Assembly (NCBI RefSeq): GCF_964340395.1
Contig: NC_135570.1
Location: forward strand, 9,348,822-9,412,821
Direction: 5' to 3'
Length of the DNA stretch: 64,000 nt
Source of the DNA: Glandiceps talaboti
Taxonomy: Eukaryota > Hemichordata > Enteropneusta > Spengelidae
Positions within the stretch are counted from its first letter, which is position 1; every line of letters starts with the position of its first letter. This document shows positions 1 through 11,355 of this stretch, in pieces. The notes under the pieces are model-generated. The model worked only from the letters and a program-made list of their open reading frames with translations, searched no databases and was not told the origin of the DNA. The translations under genes were made by a program, and so were the position numbers.

Positions 1-2
1 AC

Positions 3-560
3 CGGAATACACCACTGCAGCTTGCAACTAAACAAGTGCATTTGCATGCTGTCAAACTTCTACTTCAACATGGTGCTGATCCTAACACATTGGATATTTA
101 TCACCAAACTCCGTTATTTTGTGCTGCTAAAGTTCACATTGAACCCACCAAAATCTATGCCAATCATCCATCATTATGTGTACAAGCTCTACTTAACTAT
201 GGTGCCAACATAAGACAAATCTGTCTTGGTCAGAATATATTTCAAGTTGTAATGAGACAGTGTCCGGATAATTTTAGCAACTTGAGTATACTTCTCAGTG
301 GATATGATCACATTGATGCTCTTCTCAAACCGTTGATACAGACAATACCCAAGGAAATCCAGTGTCGTTATTTACAATTCTACAAAAACTGTTCATATTT
401 ATCCAAGAATCCAAGGTCTTTGCAACACCTTAGTCGCTGTGTTATCAGACGTGTGCTTGGTAAAAGTTGTCAGACATTAGCCACACAGTTACCACTGCCA
501 GATAGACTTCAGTTATATATTCTACTGGACCCTTATATATGTAGGAACTTTTACTTGTAA
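3..560 (+). CDS. Ankyrin-repeat and SOCS-box (ASB-type) protein, C-terminal exon (partial)
   Basis: An open frame runs from the left edge to a TAA at 558-560, giving 185 residues of C-terminus; the start and earlier exons lie outside the window. The first residues read as an ankyrin repeat (NTPLQLA, then VKLLLQHGADPN), followed by a second degenerate repeat (TPLFCAA ... VQALLNYGANI). The last ~45 residues are a SOCS box: an elongin-BC-binding BC box (SLQHLSRCVIRRVLG) followed by the Cul5-box signature LPLP. Proteins of this layout (ASB family) are substrate receptors of Cullin-5 E3 ubiquitin ligases: the ankyrin repeats select the substrate and the SOCS box docks elongin B/C and Cul5. I cannot say which ASB member it is. 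Oddity: the final 12 codons (LDPY to stop) are the first unit of the tandem array that follows. Confidence in the family is high; the upstream splice junction is not visible. Confidence 0.88.
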   Translation, partial: RNTPLQLATKQVHLHAVKLLLQHGADPNTLDIYHQTPLFCAAKVHIEPTKIYANHPSLCVQALLNYGANIRQICLGQNIFQVVMRQCPDNFSNLSILLSGYDHIDALLKPLIQTIPKEIQCRYLQFYKNCSYLSKNPRSLQHLSRCVIRRVLGKSCQTLATQLPLPDRLQLYILLDPYICRNFYL

Positions 561-985
561 CTTAAGTGTGGACCAGATACATATACCTGTACTTGTAAAT
601 TAACTGGCCCCAGATAAATACAAGAAGGTTTACTTGTAAATTAACTGGACCCTGATAAATATCAGAAATTTTACTTGTAAATGAACTGGACCCAGATAAA
701 TATTGGAAATTTTACTTGTAACTGGACCCAGGTAAATGTAAGAAATTTTACTTGTAAGTTAAGTTAAGTGAACTGGACCCAGATAAATATCAGAAATTTT
801 ACTTGTAAATTAACTGGACCCAGGTAAATATAAGAAATTTTACTTGTAAGTTAAGTTAAGTGAACTGGACCCAGATAAATATTAGAAATTTTACTTGTAG
901 ATTAACTGGACCCTGATACATATAGGAACTTTTACTTATAAATAAACTGGACCCTGATACATATTACTTGTACTTATTAGGTTTT
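525..985. repeat. Minisatellite of 42-50 bp units starting inside the ASB stop codon region
   Basis: About ten imperfect units share the core CTGGACCC(A/T)GATAAATAT..GAAATTTTACTTGTAA. Unit starts (ctggac or variant) fall near 525, 575, 604, 646, 686, 722, 774, 816, 865, 907 and 947. The first unit is the coding end of the ASB exon; the unit at 907 is nearly the same sequence as 525-560. The array therefore forms the start of the 3' UTR. Units at 722-780 and 816-866 have extra GTTAA insertions. Confidence 0.9.
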
Positions 986-2828
986 GATGGAATGTTATTT
1001 TAGATAAAACTGCATGTTCATCTCTAGTTTTACTACAGTACTAGTAAACCTTTGTATTTCTCAATGAGAAATTTCTGTAAATTTCATCTAGAACTAGCTG
1101 TTTGTGGAAACAAAGTCTTGTCTGTCAGTGAGTCTGATGCTTTGAATATAGCGTACAATTTGTCATTCTAATGAAGATCGTCGACTAAGACATATCGAAA
1201 GCTCAATGCTAACAAACTTTGAATTGGTTGTGAGTTATAACCTTTGTAAATCATTTGATCTACCAAGCTGATGAATATTTTTGGTTATTTATGTGTAGTG
1301 TAGGTACAACAAAAGACATGTTAACAGCTACATCATCAGCTACATCATATGTTCACATTTTTCTTTCTGCTTTTTAATAATCAAAATTTTGTTAGATAAA
1401 AGTTTTCAGTTTTATGTATATGACGTGATGATAATTTTCAGTGTAGTTGCATGTTTTTTGTATCAGACCATGTCTGGTCTGAAGGAAGAATGGATTTTAG
1501 AAACTTTGAAAAAGAAGAAACATTAAAAAAAATGTTGATGTACATGTATGTCATACTCAAGATTGAATTAAGTCATTTTAATAATTAATGTCATCGTGTA
1601 TTTTATGAAAATGACTTGCAGAAGAGTGTCTGTTTGTTACAAATCAGATTTATGCTAGGGAGTCATCTACCATTCATATCTCTAAGCTAACCCCTTAGCT
1701 TGAAAATAATGTGTATCCATTATGCAGTCAGTCCACTCATCTACCATCTTACAAATGACAAGTCATAAAATTCCATCTTTGTTGTCAAGACAACATCATC
1801 AATCTTCCTCATCATTGCAATTATGTTATTACAACTGGTACTTTCATTGTTTCTTAGATACAGATCTCTAGTTTGGTTTGATGTATTTAGGGACCACGAG
1901 ATAAAAATGAAATTACATCTGTTTGGAAAAGATGCTAGCAAGCAATATCATTTGTTTTGTGATCTGTGTGACTAATGGCAGATAATGGGTATCTCACAAG
2001 TACTTATACCAAGAGCATTTATCAAAAGAAAAGAAAAGCAATGTGTTTGTGTATTCTACTTGTAAATTCCATGACAGCTCGTCATGTATTTTTGACTGAT
2101 TGCCAATAATCTTATTGCAATGAAAGGTACAGAAGAAGGAGTTTGAAAAAAATGTATTAAAGGCCAACTCTGCATATAAATAGGGGTTGCATTGATATGA
2201 AGCTCATGCCTAGATGACTGGCTATGTAACACAGAGCTCATAGAGTGCCTATGAAACTGTCATTTTAGAGAGTATTACAGAGTTTTTATCACCTAATGTT
2301 GGACTATAGTGTTATGAATGTACAGAAAAGAAATTTGTCACTGTAATTTTGAAAATATGTGTGTTTTTGGGACTATTCAGGAAATGTTGGTTTGATACAT
2401 GTTTTAAAAGTGACAGGTTAAAGTGCACCCTCTAGTGGTAGAGTTACTAGTATACAGTGATGGATAAAAGTTCAAGTGTCATGACTAAGTTGTAGTTGTC
2501 CCTGAACATAAAGTAACAGGGCTGATGACACTTCTTGTTATTCCAAAATCTCCTCTTCAGTTACTGTCAAAATGATATTGACATAGTTGCCAGAAACTAT
2601 TTTAGCTCATTTTAGTTCTTTCTTTTGAAATTTAGTTCTTAGTCTTTTTTCATAACCTAAACCAGGAAAGGACCTAATCCTGCCTGGATCCTGCATGCAG
2701 ACAGACTAAGTCAGGACTTAATTCAGAGGTTGTCCCTTCTCTTCTTTGTTTTGCAAGCAGGACTAGAAGGGACAATATTCAGTGACTGTGTAATTTTGAA
2801 CCCCTCCTTTGAAGAAATTCTGAGCCAA
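986..2828. other. ASB 3' UTR / intergenic DNA
   Basis: AT-rich sequence without a supportable gene. The ASB transcript must end somewhere here or in the preceding array, but I cannot choose one polyadenylation site among the many A-rich hexamers. Confidence 0.5.
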
Positions 2829-2831
2829 ATA

Positions 2832-3067
2832 CAATCTGATTAAAATGTGATGTAGGAATACAGCTTGATACCAGTATTTATCTGTATTCCTTGGTATACT
2901 GGTATTGTCCCTAATGTTTGTTATTGTACTATTCTGAGAGTGATATTGTCTTAGATTTAGAAAGATTACACTTTGGAAATTAAATCAAATGACAATACAG
3001 TATACAAAGGAAGTAGAGGTGAATATAGAATTGAGTCATATTCCTACATCTGATTTTAATCAGATTG
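2832..3067. mobile_element. Foldback/MITE-like element, 236 bp
   Basis: The left end (2832-2860) and the reverse complement of the right end (3039-3067) agree at about 27 of 29 positions, both beginning CAATCTGATTAAAAT. Inner parts also pair: 2888-2908 with 2986-3008, around GTATAC. Such an inverted-repeat structure with no ORF fits a non-autonomous DNA transposon. A target-site duplication is not clear. The same terminal sequence recurs at 13080, and an inner segment recurs at 21113. Confidence 0.65.
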
Positions 3068-3084
3068 AGGCAATATTGTACTGG

Positions 3085-3450
3085 AGTTATGATGATTGAA
3101 TGGTTAGAGTGGTCGGCTTAGAATCTGCAAGTTGCTGATTTGAGCCTTGTCCCTGCCATTTTGTTTCTGAATGGCACAAATCCTAGGGCAATATTTGAAC
3201 CGCAATCATACTCTAGTTATCCAAGCTGTGTAAATGGGCACCTGGTAGGTAGGATAAGGTTTGCTGTGTGTATGATTTAATCCTGCATGCTGGCAGTGGA
3301 TGCAATGGATTGTATACATCTGAGGGAGTTGAAGTTATATTGGGCTGTTGTGCCTGTATAGGTCTGTGTCATGGTAATAATGGTAAAGCCAATGTCATTA
3401 CGACATTCATTATAGAAGGTGTTTTATAAATGTGTACGTTTATATTATTA
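3085..3450 (+). mobile_element. Candidate tRNA-derived SINE
   Basis: A segment at about 3099-3150 resembles a tRNA head: an A-box-like TGGTTAGAGTGG, then about 35 nt later a degenerate B-box-like GATTTGAGCC. It is followed by a non-tRNA body and a TTATTATTAC-like tail near 3440-3455. This is the layout of a tRNA-derived SINE read on the plus strand. The B box is poor, so the copy is old or the call is wrong. Confidence 0.4.
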
Positions 3451-3895
3451 CTATTACCCTGTACTTCTCTGCTGAGTATATTACCTGTAGACTGTTAATG
3501 GACTTGTATGTAGTCTAAGTTTAACTAAATAACTATTTTGGATGAACACTTTCCCCATACCTCACTGCTGAATGCTATATATGTGGAGTCTGTACTGATT
3601 TATATTCAGTTCTTTCTGCTTAGTATACACATGTGTACCTCACAGCTGAGTTTGGTATATACTTGCTTGCAGACTGGGTCTCCATAGCTGTTACTGCACA
3701 ATGCTGATAAATAAATGAATGAAGAGGTGTCTGCCCTGTCAACTGAAGACATGTCTGGCAATTCTGCTATGTTCTAGAAATCCTGATAAGAAGATCCACA
3801 TGAGTGCACATAAATGGTGAACATGCAAATACTGAAATCAAGTCTTTTGGGAGAGGACTTTTATAAGTCAATTAATCAAAATGGCATCTGACACA

Positions 3896-4715
3896 GTAGA
3901 CAGGACTACATAATTTGTTTGTGGGGATGAGAGGGGGTAGTAGATTTACACTAAGTGTTTGTAGGGATGGAAGGGGGTAGTAGACAGGACTACATAATTT
4001 GTTTGTAGGGATGGAAGGGGGTAGTAGACAGGACTACATAATTTGTTTGTGGGGATGGAAGGGGGTAGTAGACAGGACTACATAATTTGTTTGTAGGGAT
4101 GGAAGGGGGTAGTAGACAGGACTACATAATTTGTTTGTGGGGATGAGAGGGGGTAGTAGATTTACACTAAGTGTTTGTAGGGATGGAAGGGGGTAGTAGA
4201 CAGGACTACATAATTTGTTTGTGGGGATGAGAGGGGGTAGTAGATTTACACTAAGTGTTTGTAGGGATGGAAGGGGGTAGTAGACAGGACTACATAATTT
4301 GTTTGTGGGGATGAGAGGGGGTAGTAGATTTACACTAAGTGTTTGTAGGGATGGAAGGGGGTAGTAGACAGGACTACATAATTTGTTTGTGGGGATGGAA
4401 GGGGGGTAGTAGACTGACACTAAGTGTTTGTAGGGATGGAAGGGGGAGTATAGACAGTGACGTGGAAGTGTTTGTAGGGATGCATGAAGGAGAAATAGAC
4501 AGTGACACGAAGTGACTGTGGGAATGGAGTGGGGAATAGATGGTGACTTGATGTGTTTGTGAGGATAGAAGATGGGGGAGGAGACAGTGACTTGATGTGT
4601 TTGTGGGGATAGGAGGTGGGGAGGGGTAGACAGTGACGTGATGCGTTTGTGGGTATAGAAGGTGGGGAGGAGTAGACAGTGACTTGATGTGTTTGTGGGG
4701 ATGGGAGGGGGAGCA
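3896..4715. repeat. Composite minisatellite (alternating 40- and 43-bp units)
   Basis: Units share GTTTGT(A/G)GGGATG(G/A)(A/G)AGGGGGTAGTAGA. One unit type continues with TTTACACTAAGT, the other with CAGGACTACATAATTT. The two types alternate with near-perfect copies at about 3900-4440, giving an ~83-bp higher-order period, then become diverged (TAGACAGTGACTTGATGT type) to about 4715. The long minus-strand open frames here only read the repeat and are not taken as genes. Confidence 0.92.
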
Positions 4716-5961
4716 TCGTACTTCTATAGAAAGGTATTGTCACACAAAAAACCCCATTAACGTGGCTCAAATCTAAAAATTCCCTAATCACGGGGTAGAT
4801 AACATGGGAAATGTCTTCACACTTTAGAAATTCCATCACAGCATCAGAATAAAGGTATTACCGATAGCATGATTGTGACTGAAAATTCCTGGCAATGGTC
4901 TGTTTTTTTGTTTATACATACTTGGAGCACACCCCATCTGGAAATATGAGTGATACCCCATCTCACCCCCCCCCCCTCCCCCAGTAGTGTTATAGATGTT
5001 AACAAGTATTTGTGTGTATTTGAATGGATTGATTTCAAAGATATTAGGTGGGCTGGATATGTTACATGTTACTTTTAGTATGTTGAGATTAGAATACTAG
5101 TAATTAGATTGTCAATATGCAAATTAGGTCTACAAAGTCATGACTTTTTTCTTTAAAATAGTGTTTCCTGTATTCAGTGTGTGTCCCAAACATTCATATA
5201 CTTTGGTGTGTCAATACTACAAAGAATTTGATAACTAAACTGCCCAGCTCTATTTCTTATTTGACTCAGTTTTTACCTGTTACAGCAGGCAACTCTACAG
5301 GAAAACAGTCTTCAGGGTTTAGTTTTTAGCTGAAAATGAAACATATTTCACACAAGTATATTTCACAGTATTTTTAAGTTACAGCTGTACAATGTAATTA
5401 CAAGTCTCTGGTCTGTCTAAAGTATATGGTAGTGTCCTAGCAATTTCCTGTAATGTCCCGAGAGAGTTGACTGGACTGTTTCAGACCATACAGTGTGGAT
5501 ATAACTGATACTGCTTTGAAATCCAATAAAAATAATTGTTTATCAATTTGAAATATTACAGGTGACATTTTAGACATAATATATCACCGTAGGGAGGAAG
5601 TAAAAAGTGATATTGATGCGTTATCTTATTTCATTGACACCTTTTGTTTCTCCCCACATGATAATTCAACCACCCCTGTACAGAATTTCATGAATTTTCT
5701 AAGCAGTATATCAACTAAAAGTTGTAAAATTTTATCTGTGCTCATTAAAGTAGCCATACAGATGAGGATTGGTATTTGTTTTGGATTTTAGCAATCAAGA
5801 TTGATTGTGCTGAACAGGCTAGATTAGTTGCTGCAGATAAGAATTAGCACTGCTAATTTTACCCATTTACTTTATTTTTAGAATTGTCACTTCCCTAGTA
5901 ATAACTTGTTTTTGCAACAGAATTATGGTGCACTAATAATTCATTGATTTGATATCATCAA
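4716..5961. other. Intergenic DNA, no gene seen
   Basis: AT-rich unique-looking sequence with a C-run near 4968-4981. No splice-bounded coding segment or RNA gene was recognised. Confidence 0.5.
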
Positions 5962-6402
5962 TTACCAGCCAATCAGTGACACGAATTGGATGTAAATGGC
6001 TCCTCACCTGCCAATCAGTGACTAGAATTGGATAACCAACCAATCAGTGACTAGAATTGGATCACCAACCAATCAGTGACTAGAATTGGATCACTAGCCA
6101 GTGACTAGAATTGGATGATCTACCAATCAGTGACTAGAATTGGATGTAATGATTCATCATCAAGTGACTGGAATTGGATCACCAGCCAATCAGTGACTAG
6201 AAATAAACATAATTAGCTTATTTTCAGCCAATCAGTGACTAGCATTGGATCACAAGCCAATCAGTGACTAGGATTGGATGTAATGGCTCATTACCAGCCA
6301 ATCTGAAACCATTATTACATTGGATGTGGTAGCTTAACCAGCCAATATTTGACAAGAATTGAGTGTAATAGCTCCTCTCCAACCAATCGGTGACTAAAAT
6401 AA
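5962..6402. repeat. Minisatellite with CCAAT...ATTGG units
   Basis: About 13 units of roughly 28-55 bp share the 21-bp core CCAATCAGTGACTAGAATTGG. Some are separated by extra TGTAATGGCTCATTA-like spacers. Each core begins with CCAAT and ends with its reverse complement ATTGG. Two units have lost the first half (near 6095 and 6160). Confidence 0.9.
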
Positions 6403-7085
6403 AGAAAACAAATGTGAGAACATCAAAAGGTTACAGAGAACTTGAAATTTATGACAATACTTTGGGCAGGAAAGAAGTAGTGATAGTATTGAACTCAAAA
6501 ATATGTAGGAGAATTTCAAAAAGTTGAAAAAGAAACTAGAATTAGGGGAAATGAGTTTTGTGGGAGAGTATGTTCTAATGATACCACAGTAGTAGTGAAT
6601 TCTTAGATATAAATGAGAATAGCAAAAAGTTACTGAGAAAATATAATTTTTTGAAAATACTTTTAGTGGAAAGTGTTAATTAATTTGTAGTGATACCCTG
6701 GTAGTACTGAACTGTAAAATAAATGTGAGAATGTCAAAAAATTACCAAGAAACTAGAACTTTAGTGGGAAAGTATGTACTAGTAGGTATTGTACTGAATT
6801 CTAAAATAAATGTGAGAATTTCAAAAATTTACAGAGGAACTAAGTATTTGTATTTGTAGGACTGATTTTAGCAGGAATGTTTAAGTGACAGAATTAAACT
6901 CTAAAATAAATACACGAATTTCAGAAAGTTACAGAGGAACTAACTACGTGTAGGGCTGATTTTGGTAGGAACATACTAGTAACAGAATTGATTAATGCTA
7001 AAATAAATTTAAGAATTTCAAAAAGTTACAGAGAAACTAAAATTATGTTCAAAACATTTTAGCGGGAAAATAGTAATATATGTAC
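6403..7085. repeat. Diverged tandem array of ~110-120 bp units
   Basis: The phrases AAATGTGAGAA(T)TTCAAAAAGTTACAGAGAA-ACTA and (T)TTTAG(T)GGGAAAGTA..TACTAGTA, then a GTAGTGAATTCTAAAATAA-like join, recur about six times (near 6405, 6500, 6605, 6715, 6810, 6915 and 7005). Units are diverged and vary in length, so this is an old array directly abutting the CCAAT minisatellite. Confidence 0.75.
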
Positions 7086-7620
7086 TGCACTACTGAAGTG
7101 GCTGCAGATAAATGTAAAATAGTATACTGTGTAGACCACTTGACAAAAAGTGTGAATCCTTGACCTGTAACTGCTAATGCATCCCTCAGTACTTTAAGGA
7201 CTCCTGTCAAGTCTTTTAAAGTACTGCAAAAGTGGGCTGAAATGTGGTGTTAACTGTATATACTCTAAAAGATTCATGTTTGACATGACAGAAACTACTG
7301 GTCCATATCTATACAGTAGCACTTAGTTTCCTGCTATGGTTACTTAGGTTATTTATTAAAGATTTAGCTAAAAATTCATAGGTATACCCATATTTTATTG
7401 TTATTTTTATGTTCAACAAAAAATCATAAAGTTTATTTGTCATAATTAAAGTTCAATTCCATTGAAGAATTTAGAATGTTGGTAAACAGAATTGTATTGA
7501 TGAGGCAAGTTGTACAGAATTGTAGAAAAGGGATTACTGTGTAGTCTGTTTTTTGACCAAGTTCCAATTATCATTTTTATGTTCTAGTCATTTTTCTAGG
7601 AAGAAGAATTTAATGTGTAA
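7086..7620. other. Intergenic DNA, no gene seen
   Basis: AT-rich; nothing recognised. Confidence 0.5.
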
Positions 7621-7622
7621 TT

Positions 7623-7623
<1 letters not shown>

Positions 7624-7663
<40 letters not shown>

Positions 7664-7710
7664 GTGTGTGTCTGTGTATGTGTATGTGTGTGTGTGTGTC
7701 TGTGTCTAGA
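7624..7710. repeat. (TG)n microsatellite
   Basis: TG dinucleotide tract interrupted by TATG and CTG steps. Confidence 0.95.
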
Positions 7711-8775
7711 TCTCTGTCATGTGTCTGTATACAGACCACTATATGTAGAGACATGACTCACAAGTCCATCTGATAAACTTTTAATATATGCATAATCATC
7801 CTTATTTGCATATTGATTAATCAGTGTGATATTCTTTAATTTATGCATGTTCAGGCAAATGATATGAAACTTGGTATTGGAATGAAATCATTTTTTGAAG
7901 AAAACATTTAATTCATGAAATAATTTTGAACACTTTCGTGTGAAATTAAAATCCAAATATGCAAATTGGAGGAAATTTCCAACAAACACATAAATTTGTG
8001 TACGAGCATTGACGGATAAATTTTAGATAATTAGATACAATTTAGCTTTCGTAATTTTAGAGTTAATTTTGTTTGACTGACACAGGACAAGACACAATCA
8101 AACTAACTAACCAAACATGGTATTTTTGGGTCCATTATCACTTATAGCTACTGCAATCAGTCACCATTGTCCTGTTCACACTTTTGAACAGCGAAAACAC
8201 ATACTCGTTTTTCGATGTTATTTTCCGTCTGGCGTATAATACCTTGATTAAAGTTACTATTTGATTTTAAAACCCCATTTTTATGCTATCATTTCCTTAA
8301 TTTTGAAAATATACCAAAATCTTCATGGAAACACTGTTTGAGATGACTTACATTTTAATTATCTTCTAGTCATTGATGTTAACTACACTCTGGCTTCCAT
8401 ACTCACAAGTTACAGCATATTTCTGCTAGTGCAACAAAATATGAAGCCTCAGGCTGAGCTGTGTATTTAGGAAGGTGCCATACAGGGGCCTGATGTGGTT
8501 TTACAGCAATGTCTGGCCTGATGGCTGTATGTAAACAATACAAGTAAACAATATGGAATTGGAATTGTCAACAAATTCTAACCTAGTACATACCAATAGG
8601 ACTTGATTATTATACAGGTTTCAACAACAAATAATCTGAAAGAGGCAAGAACAAAATTTATGAAAAAAAAGAATTTTTTTAGAGCTACTTGGTTTTTTAT
8701 TTTAATATTCTAACACAGCTCTTTTACAATCATATGCTATGATTCACTGTATGATGACCAACTGATTATAATCTG
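7711..8775. other. Intergenic DNA, no gene seen
   Basis: AT-rich; nothing recognised. Confidence 0.5.
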
Positions 8776-8776
8776 T

Positions 8777-8777
<1 letters not shown>

Positions 8778-8807
<30 letters not shown>

Positions 8808-8896
8808 CACTCACACACACACACAAACACACACATACGCATACACCCCCCCCCCCCCACACACACACACACACATACACAGACACAGACACACAC
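8778..8896. repeat. (AC)n microsatellite with internal C-run
   Basis: AC repeats with AAAC and ATAC interruptions and a run of about 13 C near 8846-8858. Confidence 0.95.
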
Positions 8897-9574
8897 CTTG
8901 ACAAACTGAATTAATTGCCTGAAGATTGCTGAAAGCGTATAACCTAATTTCTTGGACTAAGTATAAACATTCATCTGTGTGACACAAAAACCAAACAATT
9001 TATCACAGAAGGTTATTTCATGTAAATCGAACATATTTCACTTGTTTCTAGATAATAAATCAAATGTCAAGTCAACAAAAACATTTTTTTTAAAGAAATA
9101 ACCTGAGCTGATATAATATAACCTGTATGTATGTATTTAAAATATATCACTAAAAAAATGGAAAATATTTGGAAATATTTTGTTTTTGAGATAAAAAACT
9201 GAGTAAAATCGACATTCTACTACTACACACAAGATGGGTGATTATTCCAGTGATGTATTGTAATGTATTGTTTTGATATTTGATGACCATTAACTCATTA
9301 TCTATTCATAAATTCATAACTAATTATGATATGTATTCAAAGTATTTCCAATTAATCAATTTCTATTAATATCATAGAATGGCAAGGGATTATCAAAATT
9401 CAATGTGACGTGACATAAATTATCATATCAGAACATGATATATATAATGCAGTGCAAATATCAATATTTTTTTCTTACTGATATAGGCACAGATAAAACA
9501 TATATGAATATGTTGTTATTGATACTTTAGTATTCACATTAATCACTTGATGTTTAAAAAGAAGATATTGCCCC

Positions 9575-10210
9575 AATTTTTTAGCACAACTGAACTTGTT
9601 CAGTAGTGCTATAGGGATCGCCCGGCGTCTGTCTGTCTGTGTGTGTGGATGTGTGTGTGTGTGTGTGTGTGTAAACAACTTAAAGTCAAAAACCGCTGAA
9701 CCGATTGCCACGATATTTGGTGGGTCCATTACTTTGGGTGTCTAGTTGGGAAATTGTTCAAATCAAAATGATCGCATCACAGGTGTGTGATTTGGGTAAA
9801 AAAATGTGATTTTTGGTCAAAAAACTTAAACTCAGAAACTACTGGGCAGATTGGTGCGAAATTTGGTGGGAACATTATTAAGGGGGTGTAAAGTAAGATT
9901 TGTTCATGACGGGATGATTCCATCAGTGATATGCAAATTAGGGCTAAAAATGTGTCTTTTTGGTTAAAAATCTATAATTCTAAAACTACTGAGCAGATTG
10001 GGCTGAAATTTAATGGGAATGTATCTAGGGATGTATGGACGAAGAAATATTAAGCATACCATGATTCCATGAGTGATATGCAAATTAGGTGTAAAAATGT
10101 TCATTTTTGGTCAAAAACTTATATCTCAAAAAGTACTTGGTCAATTAGTCTGAAACTTGGCGAGATGTTTCTGAAACTGTTATTCTGCAGATTTTCTTAA
10201 AAACATTTTG
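9575..10210 (+). repeat. Dispersed repeat family A, body
   Basis: Three to four diverged internal copies of the phrase AACTACTG(A/G)GCAGATTGG..TGAAATTT..TGGGAA, each followed by GATTCCAT(C/G)AGTGATATGCAAATTAGG and a GGTCAAAAACTTA-like stretch (near 9690, 9835, 9975 and 10110). A (TG)n tract lies at 9638-9672. The same phrase recurs at 19640-19690 in intron 1, so this is an interspersed family. No coding capacity is visible and the superfamily is unknown to me. Confidence 0.75.
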
Positions 10211-10870
10211 ACAAAATTGGCCCTAGCGACCATGACCATGTTTAGCAACAACCAAATGGCAGTATATTTTGGTCAAATAACAACATCATCTGGTAAGCAA
10301 GTGAGTAAACATTCAAAAAATGTATGCAAATACCCTAGCAACCATGACCACGCCCATAGCAACAGCCAAACGGTGGTGTATTTCACAAAGATAACAACAG
10401 GGTTTAATAGATAATTGAATAAACATCCAAAAACCGTATGTAAATTTGCATAGCAACAAGACCACGCCCATAACAACAGCCAAATAATCATGTATATTGC
10501 AAAGATAACAACAGGAATAGAAAGACAGATGAATAAACATTCAAAAAATGTATGCAAATACCCTAGTAACCATGACCACGCCCATAGCAACAGCCAAACG
10601 GTAGTGTATTTCACAAAGATAACAACAGGGTTTAATAGACAGTTGAATAAACATTCAAAAAATGTATGTAAATTTTCCTAGCAACAAGACCACGCCCAAA
10701 GCAACAGCCAAATGATCACGTATATTGCAAAGACAATATCAGGAATTCATACACAAGTGAACAAAAACATACACAAATGTATGCAAATATATCTAACAAC
10801 ATGACCATGCCCATAGCAACAGCCAAATGATAGCATTTATCGTAAAGATAGCAACGTGGTTGGATAGGCA
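10211..10870 (+). repeat. Family A distal part, amplified as six ~115-bp tandem units
   Basis: Units begin with CCTAGCAAC(A/C)(A/T)GACCACGCCCATAGCAAC near 10218, 10332, 10448, 10560, 10678 and 10793. They continue with AGCCAAA(C/T)GGT..GTATTTCACAAAGATAACAAC and TAAACATTCAAAAAATGTATG. Alternate units (GACCATG versus AAGACCA) look paired, so the array may have grown from a dimer. Single copies occur at 19750-19830 and partial ones at 50690-50830. The ORFs here read through the repeat. Confidence 0.85.
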
Positions 10871-11011
10871 ACTGGATAGTTATTCAGCAAATAAACACCT
10901 ATTGTTAGCATTGACTAGCATATGGATAAACATTTTTAAAAACTACAGTTGTGCTACAACGCCATTGGCGGTATTTTTTAAAAAAAAGCTTGCAAAGAAT
11001 ATTTGATTTAT

Positions 11012-11322
11012 TATGTATGTATGTATGTATGTATGTATGTATGTATGTATGTATGTATGTATGTATGTATGTATGTATGTATGTATGTATGTGTGTGTGT
11101 GTGTGTATGTGTGTGTGTGTCTGTGTGTGTATGTATGTATGTATGTATGTATGCATGTATGTATGTGTGTGTGCATGCATGCGTGTGTGTACGTGTGTGT
11201 GTTGCGTGTGTGTGTGTGTGTGTGTGCGCATGTGTACGTGTGCATGCGTGCGTACGTACGTACGTACATATGTATGTATGTAGGTATGTATGTAGGTGTG
11301 TGTGTGCCTGTCTGTGTGTGCC

Positions 11323-11355
<33 letters not shown>
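11012..11355. repeat. (TATG)n / (TG)n microsatellite, ~340 bp
   Basis: About 20 perfect TATG units pass into TG, TATG, CATG, CGTA and TG blocks. Long open frames on both strands here are pure repeat translation and are not genes. Confidence 0.97.

Noticed and set aside
4034-4839. Two minus-strand ORFs of 128 and 139 codons with proline-rich repeats
   Set aside because: They read the 40/43-bp minisatellite. Frame is preserved only because of unit lengths, and there are no flanking splice sites or known domain.
10273-10614. 113-codon minus-strand ORF with repeated LLLWAWSW
   Set aside because: Reads the ~115-bp tandem units of family A. The repeated hydrophobic words come from the DNA repeat, not from a membrane protein.
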